A stretch of DNA of 14,946 nt from Thermogutta sp. (GTDB lineage Bacteria > Planctomycetota > Planctomycetia > Pirellulales > Thermoguttaceae). The notes beneath the pieces were generated by a model. The model saw only the letters and a list, made by a program, of their open reading frames with translations. It was not told the origin of the DNA and did not search any database. Each line of letters starts with the position of its first letter. The stretch's first letter is position 1. The stretch lies in the NCBI RefSeq assembly GCF_014359955.1, contig NZ_JACIYL010000019.1, positions 1-14,946 of the forward strand, in the 5' to 3' direction. The position numbers and the translations under genes were made by a program. Below are positions 1 to 5,998 of this stretch, in pieces.

Positions 1-476
1 CTGGCCGTGCGCTTGGGACTGAAGTGATGGCCGAATGTGCCCTCCTGAAATAAACACACGCGAAGAAAAAATCTGGTGATCCAAACATTTTGTTACAGTG
101 GCGCTTATCGTGGCGACGTGGAGTCGTTACGGTAGCGGATTCAAGCGACGGGGCGGTTCTGTTCGCCGAGGCATCAGGCTACGGTCGATTAGAGCTGGCC
201 CGTCGGGTGGAGGCGTGGCCCATCCGATCCGTGACCGGATCGAGGCTTTCGATCTTCCAGACGAGGGCAAGCGAACGTGCCCTGGTCCATAACCCCAATC
301 ATCCGGACCACAGTCCGTGGGACATCCTACCGGACCGAACTTCTCGGCTGCCAGCGATCGAGCGGCGGCCTGGTCAGCAGGGCGAGTCCTTCACCGTCCG
401 CAATGTCAATCCTGCAAGTGGTTTGTCGAGAATGAGAGGGGGAAACGGTCAAGTCCACGGTTATTCGTCGCCCGAT
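1..476. other. Non-coding or degraded stretch upstream of the CARF-HEPN gene
   Basis: I see no convincing gene here. Two open frames run in from the left edge: one ends at a TGA at 25-27 (last residues LAVRLGLK), the other at a TAA at 51-53 (last residues AECALLK). Either could be the C-terminus of an upstream protein, but too little is visible to choose. Open frames at 90-530 and 98-292 have no Shine-Dalgarno, look compositionally random and resemble no family I know. There is no repeat-spacer pattern, so the region is not a CRISPR array as far as I can see. Two overlapping small hairpins lie at 225-254 and are listed separately. Confidence 0.5.
225..254. repeat. Two overlapping, mutually exclusive short hairpins
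   Basis: CGATCC at 225-230 can pair with GGATCG at 237-242 (6-nt loop). GATCGA at 238-243 can instead pair with TCGATC at 249-254 (5-nt loop). The two stems share bases 238-242, so only one can form at a time. The site is upstream of the promoter at 477-505 and is not in its transcript. It may be chance, an operator, or the remains of a longer upstream transcript. Confidence 0.3.
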
Positions 477-505
477 TTGGCAATAGACAGCGGTGCGACT
501 ATACT
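477..505 (+). promoter_or_regulatory. Sigma-70-type promoter of the CARF-HEPN gene
   Basis: TTGGCA at 477-482 and TATACT at 500-505 are separated by exactly 17 bases. Each hexamer differs from consensus at one position. The expected transcription start is near 512, giving a leader of about 48 nt that ends in a strong Shine-Dalgarno. This is the best promoter match in the window and supports constitutive or readily induced expression of the gene at 560. Confidence 0.65.
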
Positions 506-544
506 GGAGCGGATGAAAGGGAACCGATAACCCGGCATTCGGCG

Positions 545-551
545 AAGGAGG
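545..551 (+). promoter_or_regulatory. Ribosome binding site that fixes the CARF-HEPN start
   Basis: AAGGAGG at 545-551 lies 8 nt before the ATG at 560. This decides for the start at 560 over the upstream in-frame start near 317, whose extra 81 residues are low-complexity and unlike the family. Confidence 0.8.
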
Positions 552-559
552 CAGTGACA

Positions 560-1795
560 ATGTCCACGAGTGTGATCAGCTTCTTAGGCACGGGGCAGAA
601 GATCCAGCCGCAGCAGGCCCGGTCGGAGTATCGCAAGACTATATACCGCTTCACCCTTTCGGATGGTGGCCACTTTGATAGAGAAACCTCTCTTTTTGGG
701 ACCGCTTTAGTCGAATATTTACGGCATATTGGTGTGGAAATTGACCGTTGGGTAGTTCTTGGGACGTCAGCCTCGCTTTGGTCGGAGCTCATTCGAATTA
801 TTCCCGACCAAGATGCGATCGGTGAGGAAGAATATTGTCGCATCGACGATCGCGTCATAGCCAGAAATGTTGATTTGGAATCTTTACAAAAGTGGGAACA
901 GATCCTCAATGAACATGCGCGGCCTCTCCAATTGCGCTTATGCCTGATCGGCGAGGCGCTCGATCCGCAATCTCAGCAGCAGATCGCGAGGGCTTTATTT
1001 GACAATGTCCCGCACGGCAACGATGTTATATTCGACATCAGCCATGGTTTTCGTCACATGCCGGTGATTGCAACGTTTGTCATTTCTCTGATGCGCTGGA
1101 CTCACGGTGTGAAAAATGTCCGATTCTTCTCGGGTGTTTTTGAAGCGCGTCAAGGGGATATTACGCCGGTGATCGAGTTGCCCATCTGTCAGCAGTTGGT
1201 GGAAGATACCGAGGCGGCAGCCATCCTCAAGCTTACCGGAAACTATGCACCCGTTGCTCAATGCCTGGGCGTGGATGCGGAAGAGAGTTGGTTTTTGGAA
1301 AACACAAACCAGCTCCACACGGCGCGATCCAAAGCGCAATCTCTCGCTAAACAGGCGATCCAAGCGGCCGATGCTGTAGGGAGGGAGTTGCAGCGGCTGC
1401 TGAGGGAACGCCTGGAATGGACCAAACAGGGCTCTTTTGCCGAACGGGTGCGGCAGTCCGCGGTGGAGGCATTGGATCATGGAGACTATTTCCGGGCTGC
1501 CGTCCTGATGTACGAAGCCCTGCTCATTGCAGCCGCGAAAATCCTGAATTTATCCGGGGATCCTCTGGCATACGAGCTTCGTCAAAAGGGCGAAACGGAG
1601 CTGTTCAATCGACTGGGTGGTGACGCCAGGGAGTTGCTCACCGACGTCCAGCACGCGCGGAACTCCTGTGCCCACGGTAGCCGCTCACCACGCAGCCGTG
1701 TGCAGCACATCATGCAATCGCCAGAAGCATTTCGCGAATTAATTAAAAAGGCCTCAGAACTGTTCGATCGTTTGCCGGAACTCTTGACGTCCTAA
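560..1795 (+). CDS. CARF-HEPN ribonuclease, type III CRISPR ancillary effector (Csx1/TM1812, 'DxTHG' family)
   Basis: The product is 411 aa. Proteins of this family bind cyclic oligoadenylate made by Cas10 during type III CRISPR interference and then cleave RNA non-specifically in the cytoplasm. Seen here: an N-terminal Rossmann-like CARF domain opening with ISFLGTG (G10-T11-G12), and the family signature D159-I-S-H162-G-F-R165, a variant of DxTHGFR. A helical C-terminal HEPN domain (about residues 285-411) carries R367-N-S-C-A-H372, a perfect R-x4-H RNase motif. The length is typical. A good promoter and Shine-Dalgarno precede it. No Cas10 or Csm/Cmr gene lies in the window, so the source of the activator is either outside it or lost. 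The exact subfamily (Csx1 versus Csx2/TIGR02221) is not settled. Confidence 0.9.
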   Translation: MSTSVISFLGTGQKIQPQQARSEYRKTIYRFTLSDGGHFDRETSLFGTALVEYLRHIGVEIDRWVVLGTSASLWSELIRIIPDQDAIGEEEYCRIDDRVIARNVDLESLQKWEQILNEHARPLQLRLCLIGEALDPQSQQQIARALFDNVPHGNDVIFDISHGFRHMPVIATFVISLMRWTHGVKNVRFFSGVFEARQGDITPVIELPICQQLVEDTEAAAILKLTGNYAPVAQCLGVDAEESWFLENTNQLHTARSKAQSLAKQAIQAADAVGRELQRLLRERLEWTKQGSFAERVRQSAVEALDHGDYFRAAVLMYEALLIAAAKILNLSGDPLAYELRQKGETELFNRLGGDARELLTDVQHARNSCAHGSRSPRSRVQHIMQSPEAFRELIKKASELFDRLPELLTS

Positions 1796-1811
1796 AAGAT
1801 TTATCGATACT
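1784..1811 (+). promoter_or_regulatory. Possible promoter of the GH140-like gene
   Basis: TTGACG at 1784-1789 and GATACT at 1806-1811 are 16 bases apart and overlap the end of the CARF-HEPN gene (stop codon 1793-1795). The expected start is near 1818, about 70 nt before the chosen ATG at 1888. If real, the glycosidase is transcribed independently of the defence gene. Confidence 0.4.
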
Positions 1812-1887
1812 CATTGGTTTATTATGACGTGAACGCAGTATGCGTTGGTTGACGGAAGAAAACCATTTTGTCCGTGAGGAACGTTAT

Positions 1888-3315
1888 ATGATTCTGCAAG
1901 GTCGGAATGCGCTCTGGATATACTGGAGTTGTTTGTGTGTCTTAATAGTTAGTCTCATTTGTGCTCGCAGCGTCAATGCGGCAACGCCTCAGCGTCTTCG
2001 TGTCTCTGATAATGGACGTTACCTTGTGACTGACAAGGGAGAACCATTTTTCTATCTTGGTGATACCGCGTGGGAATTGTTTCATCGACTCAATCGCGAG
2101 GAAGCAGAGCTGTATTTATCCGACCGCGCGAAAAAGGGATTTACTGTCATCCAGGCGGTGGTATTGGCGGAACTCGATGGCCTGCACACTCCCAATGCTT
2201 ACGGCCACGTCCCGCTTTTGAATGACGATCCCACAAGACCGGCTGTCAAAGAAGGTCCCGATAATGACTATTGGGATCACGTCGATTGGATTGTTCAGCG
2301 TGCGGAAGAACTCGGTTTATTCATCGGAATGCTACCGACCTGGGGTGACAAGTGGAATAAAAAGTGGGGCGTGGGACCGGAAATCTTTACTCCGGAAAAC
2401 GCCAGGATTTACGGACGATGGTTGGGGCGACGGTATCGAGACCGCGCCATCATCTGGATTCTTGGTGGTGATCGGAATCCGGAAAATGATCGGCATCTTG
2501 CCATTGTGCGGGCACTTGCCGCAGGACTTGCCGAAGGGGATGGCGGCGCCCATCTAATGACATACCACCCGATGGGTGGATCAAATTCTGCGACGTGGTT
2601 TCACAAGGATAGTTGGTTGGCGTTTAATATGTTTCAGTCCGGGCACAGTGCGTTCAATCTGCCGAACTACAAAACGACGCTGGCTTTGCGGGACTTGATG
2701 CCTATCAAGCCTGTGTTGGACGGCGAGCCACGTTATGAGGATCATCCCGTCAATTGGAAACAGGGGAAAGATTGGTTCGACGATTGGGACGTTCGTCAGG
2801 CGGCCTACTGGTCGATGTTGAGTGGCGCGTGTGGGCATACGTACGGGAATCATAATATCTGGCAAATGTACGAGCCGCCCCGGAAGCCCATCTCCTTCGC
2901 TCGTACGCCGTGGAAAGAAGCCCTCCATCATCCGGGCAGTGCCCAGATGGGCCTCATGCGGGCGATCCTGACCCAGCGTCCCTGGTACAGGCTGGTGCCG
3001 GATCAATCGCTCATCCAGGGTAACGAGCTGGAAGGGGCCGACCATCGCCGTTGTGCACGCTCCATTGATGATGTGTTTGTACTCGTTTATCTGCCTACCG
3101 GTGGATCACTGAGGGTTCACTGGGAAACAGCCTCGCGAGAGGAGGTCCAGATATGGTGGTTTGATCCACGCACGGGAAGAATTCACGACGGCGGTCGGAA
3201 AAGACCGGGGGAATCCTTGGCTCTCCGTGCTCCAGGGAGTGGCCGGGGCCAGGACTGGCTTCTCATTTTGGATAAAGTCTCGGCCGGTCTTACGCCACCT
3301 CATGTCGCTCGCTAA
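1888..3315 (+). CDS. Secreted GH140-like glycosidase (DUF4038 apiosidase-like domain plus C-terminal beta-domain)
   Basis: The product is 475 aa. The family is a (beta/alpha)8-barrel; characterised GH140 enzymes cleave apiosyl linkages of rhamnogalacturonan-II. The start at 1888 follows GAGGAAC and gives a clean signal peptide (residues 1-31, ending SVNA). An in-frame ATG at 1840 would only add 16 polar residues. The mature protein opens with a typical DUF4038 segment (LVTDKGEPFFYLGDTAWELF). ILGGD195RNP and LDGE280PRYE match the positions expected for acid/base and nucleophile. A beta-rich C-terminal part (about 385-470) resembles the 'putative collagen-binding' domain often found in these proteins. 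It lies 92 bp after the CARF-HEPN gene and convergent with the Csx3-like gene, but has no functional link to CRISPR. The exact substrate is unknown. Confidence 0.85.
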   Translation: MILQGRNALWIYWSCLCVLIVSLICARSVNAATPQRLRVSDNGRYLVTDKGEPFFYLGDTAWELFHRLNREEAELYLSDRAKKGFTVIQAVVLAELDGLHTPNAYGHVPLLNDDPTRPAVKEGPDNDYWDHVDWIVQRAEELGLFIGMLPTWGDKWNKKWGVGPEIFTPENARIYGRWLGRRYRDRAIIWILGGDRNPENDRHLAIVRALAAGLAEGDGGAHLMTYHPMGGSNSATWFHKDSWLAFNMFQSGHSAFNLPNYKTTLALRDLMPIKPVLDGEPRYEDHPVNWKQGKDWFDDWDVRQAAYWSMLSGACGHTYGNHNIWQMYEPPRKPISFARTPWKEALHHPGSAQMGLMRAILTQRPWYRLVPDQSLIQGNELEGADHRRCARSIDDVFVLVYLPTGGSLRVHWETASREEVQIWWFDPRTGRIHDGGRKRPGESLALRAPGSGRGQDWLLILDKVSAGLTPPHVAR

Positions 3316-3363
3316 GGGGCGATACATTCAATGTGCTGAGGCCAATCACGGCGCGGGATATTC

Positions 3364-4674
3364 TCAGCGATCTGGATTGTCGCCCGGTGACTTTGGGCGA
3401 GGACACAGGGCATTCCAAAAGGGGAGGAGCGATTCCTGAAAAGAACTCACAATATTATCCAGCTTTACTGCGCGGTCCAGGCCTGTAGCATGCCCTCTCC
3501 AAATATTGTCGGCCGTTTTATTGAGCGTCAAACTTGGTGGCTCGCGAGGATTGGCTGAGGCAATGATTGCGACAATTCGCTTGTGCAGTTGATGTTCCCG
3601 AAGAGCCTCGACCCATGGCTGGGGCGAGCCCTGATCCTGATACACAATGATGAACCGATCGATGAGATTGAACAGCATTTCCCGTCCCGGTGGAATCCGT
3701 TGAGGGGGTGATGCCTTCAGATGACCTCCCGGCAGATCCACGATGAGCACATCGAAATAATCGCGGGCGATGGTCAGTTGTCGAGTTAAGAGCTTCTCCA
3801 TTTCATGTGTCCACCCGATCTTTTGTAACTTCCGCAATTGTTCTGCCTGTTCTGGCGATTCCTGGCGAAGAAGGAGGTACCACTCGGGTGTCGGAGACTG
3901 ACCATCCGAATCAAAACGCCAGGCCCAGTAGCTGGCCCTTATAGCGCAGTAATAGAGCGCTCTGCTCAATACCGATTTGCCGCAATTGGGATCGCCCACC
4001 ACGCCCAGAGTGACCGAGCCCTGCTTCGGCCGGAGTAAAGTGTGAATCCAACCGATGGCCTCTGAGGTTAACCCGGGTGCTTCCCCTTTGCCCGGCCACA
4101 CGGAAACGTATCCATCCCGCGGCGAGATACAAACGATGCGCCAAACTCCCTGGGAAACCGCAGCCGACGCAATTCCCGCGTAGACTTCCACCGGGCCGGA
4201 GCCCGTCAAACAAATGCTTGAATTACCCGGTAGCTTCTTCAGTTCGTCGCCGACTGCCTCGACGACTTTTGATATTTCCGCTTTCGTCAACGGCGGGCTG
4301 GGTCTGATATCCAGTTTCACAAGGGCGATACTGTGCTCGTCACCAAACTCCCGGTAGTGCACGGTGAAGAAGTCCCGGGGGGAACACGATGGCTGAGTCG
4401 AGCTGTCGCCCAAATTCCGGGCAGCTTGATCCTGTGGCTTGCGCACTTCCACGCAACCACCTTCCGCCGCAATCATGGCAGCCGCATGGGCGTACATCCA
4501 GACAGATCCCGGTCCCGTGATCACCACTTTTCCGCCCCTGATCAAATTTCGCGGGAGAGGCATTTCACGGAGTACGGACGGCGGCCAAAAGCGAACATGT
4601 GGCTCGGGATGAAATGTGAGAAGGGTTTCATTCGGATTCCGCTCAATAGAAAACCATGTGGTTTTGTGGTCCAT
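3364..4674 (-). CDS. Tandem Csx3-like domains fused to a P-loop ATPase (Csx3-AAA type CRISPR ancillary protein)
   Basis: The product is 436 aa. Csx3 is a small cyclic-tetra-adenylate-binding protein; the archaeal form degrades cA4 (ring nuclease). Two Csx3-like units are visible. Unit 1 (about 1-85) has the glycine loop G54-P-G-S-V-W-M-Y61. Unit 2 (about 113-200) has G158-S-G-P-V-E-V-Y165 followed by S184-P-R-D-G188. Residues 218-436 form a P-loop NTPase: Walker A G227-D-P-N-C-G-K-S234, and a hydrophobic strand ending VLIVD313LPGGH as Walker B. From memory, A. fulgidus Csx3 uses H60, D69 and R71 (in 'DPRLG'). Unit 1 has none of these and unit 2 keeps only the arginine, so cA4 cleavage may be lost and binding kept. 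The start at 4674 has GAGGTGG 9 nt before it; an in-frame TTG at 4857 is unlikely. The membrane-protein gene lies 205 bp upstream on the same strand. Confidence 0.78.
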   Translation of the reverse strand: MDHKTTWFSIERNPNETLLTFHPEPHVRFWPPSVLREMPLPRNLIRGGKVVITGPGSVWMYAHAAAMIAAEGGCVEVRKPQDQAARNLGDSSTQPSCSPRDFFTVHYREFGDEHSIALVKLDIRPSPPLTKAEISKVVEAVGDELKKLPGNSSICLTGSGPVEVYAGIASAAVSQGVWRIVCISPRDGYVSVWPGKGEAPGLTSEAIGWIHTLLRPKQGSVTLGVVGDPNCGKSVLSRALYYCAIRASYWAWRFDSDGQSPTPEWYLLLRQESPEQAEQLRKLQKIGWTHEMEKLLTRQLTIARDYFDVLIVDLPGGHLKASPPQRIPPGREMLFNLIDRFIIVYQDQGSPQPWVEALREHQLHKRIVAIIASANPREPPSLTLNKTADNIWRGHATGLDRAVKLDNIVSSFQESLLPFWNALCPRPKSPGDNPDR

Positions 4675-4879
4675 GGCCCGCTTCCACCTCATTTTCGACC
4701 GAACCGGATCGTTTATTTCATCCTCATTGGGGACCGAGACGGGTAAGCTCTTCCTCGAGCATACGCAAATGGCGTTCGATTTTGGGCTTCTGTTGATTTT
4801 AATCGCCGCACAGCTTTTTTCGACCGAGGAACCATTCTCCCGAATACCCGCTCTCAACGTTTTTACCGTGTGCCAGTAT

Positions 4880-5557
4880 CTATTCTTTGGTGGACCGCGT
4901 CACGTGACGCTTCTCTGTCAGCCAGCCAACCGCGGGAGGTATCCAGCACAAATTGGAGGCGATGATTTCCATCGCTGTGGCCACCTGTGTGGTGGGACTG
5001 AATCCCAAAAGGCGTGCCACAAGAAGCCCAACGGGAACAATGAGGATAATTCCTAAACTGGCCAGCATGACAGGATGATGGAAGTACCTGCGAAAGGCTG
5101 TTGTCCAATCGCCGGTTTCCTGGCGGAAGTGAAGAATTCCAGCGAGATTTGCCCCAATCTGGTCGCTCATCGCATAAAAATAGGGGATGTAGAACCCCTC
5201 GACGCTGTACACATCCAGCCCCAGGAGTCGGCTGACAGCGTCAATGATCCAGGGAGCGATCATGCCCAGGAATTTGCCCCAGGCGTAGCTTTCGGCGATG
5301 GACGCGCCCTTTCTCAGAATCCGCTGCCGGAGTGCGAAAAACCCTTCGAAGATACTTTCCGCTTCACCCCCCAGCGTTCTCACAAGCCATTGTCCCAGGG
5401 CGGCTCGTTGAAAACCGAGCGTGTCGAGAATCACACCCGCAACAAATCCTCCAATATATCCCGCTAATGTGTAGCGCAGAAGTTCCTCAAAGCCAGATTC
5501 GGATTCCTGTTCGTGCGGGACTTCTGATCGTAAAGAGTCGCTGGATTTATCTGCCAT
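4880..5557 (-). CDS. Multi-pass membrane protein of unknown family, upstream of the Csx3-ATPase gene
   Basis: The product is 225 aa and I do not recognise its family. A charged cytosolic-looking N-terminus (1-25) precedes hydrophobic stretches at about 28-49, 94-114, 163-184 and 192-214. The segment 119-142 is amphipathic, and the C-terminus (215-225) is basic. Glycines are frequent in the first helix (AGYIGGFVAGV), suggesting helix packing. There is no signal peptide or enzymatic motif. The start at 5557 has GAGGGG about 9-10 nt upstream; an in-frame ATG at 5593 would add 12 residues. It is the only gene near the Csx3-ATPase gene on the same strand, so a role as membrane partner or effector of that protein is plausible. 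That rests on position alone. No CARF domain is visible, so it is not an obvious Cam1/Csx23-like sensor by itself. Confidence 0.7.
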   Translation of the reverse strand: MADKSSDSLRSEVPHEQESESGFEELLRYTLAGYIGGFVAGVILDTLGFQRAALGQWLVRTLGGEAESIFEGFFALRQRILRKGASIAESYAWGKFLGMIAPWIIDAVSRLLGLDVYSVEGFYIPYFYAMSDQIGANLAGILHFRQETGDWTTAFRRYFHHPVMLASLGIILIVPVGLLVARLLGFSPTTQVATAMEIIASNLCWIPPAVGWLTEKRHVTRSTKE

Positions 5558-5998
5558 ACGAAAGGTCCCCTCGAATCGCTGCAAATGGCTCAACGGAGGT
5601 GAGCGCGGATCATGGGCTTTCCGACTGGCTTAGCGCAATCGCGAATTCATAATTGTATGTGACTCCGCGAGGTTCGTTGGATGCGAATTCGGCCGAACAT
5701 CGCGGGTGAGCTTCCCTAGCATGTTACAGACAGTCGATCACCAGCCAAACGTGGCTGGGGCAATTGAGCTTCTCTCAAAAGTAAGGCTTCTCAACCAGTG
5801 GGTGGCTCGGCTTCTTCCATTGATAAGTTTCTCGTTGTCGATCGCGAAGAGTCAGGGCGACAGCATTCTGGCAGTTGAGCGGTGTGACCGCTTGATTTCA
5901 GTACGGCGGAAGACATACTGGAGGCGTGCCGCTTCGCCTTGGTGACAGGGACAATTTCCCCGATGCTCGCCGGTCGTGAATTCCCGGAGGATGAGCGG
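5558..5998. promoter_or_regulatory. Divergent intergenic region between the membrane-protein and MBL genes
   Basis: This 441-bp stretch separates two divergent starts and should hold both promoters. For the plus-strand MBL gene, TTGATT at 5892-5897 and CATACT at 5914-5919 (16-bp spacer) are a plausible pair, with GGAGG at 5986-5990 as ribosome binding site. For the minus-strand membrane gene, TACAAT (read on the minus strand, 5652-5657) could be a -10 box, but no convincing -35 accompanies it. An open frame at 5706-5945 on the plus strand (GTG start) has no Shine-Dalgarno and no recognisable content, so I do not call it a gene. Confidence 0.35.

Noticed and set aside
1..53. Possible C-terminus of an upstream coding sequence in two different frames
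   Set aside because: Only 8 or 16 residues are visible in each frame, neither matches a family I can name, and nothing distinguishes them.
90..530. 146-codon open frame on the plus strand before the CARF-HEPN gene
   Set aside because: It starts at a non-ATG codon without a ribosome site, shows no domain-like pattern, and overlaps a strong promoter for the next gene.
1..559. Searched for a CRISPR repeat array next to the CARF-HEPN gene
   Set aside because: No direct repeats of 25-40 bp with regular spacing are present; only short hairpins were found.
3316..3363. Possible terminator between the convergent GH140-like and Csx3-like genes
   Set aside because: No stable stem or T-run is visible in the 48-bp gap.
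4737..4803. Short minus-strand frame (about 20 codons, ending ...EEELTRLGPQ) between the membrane gene and the Csx3-like gene
   Set aside because: It looks helical, but the only ATG leaves 12 codons; it may be a leader peptide or chance, with no way to tell here.
5706..5945. 79-codon plus-strand open frame upstream of the MBL gene
   Set aside because: GTG start, no Shine-Dalgarno, no recognisable motif, and it overlaps the likely promoter of the MBL gene.
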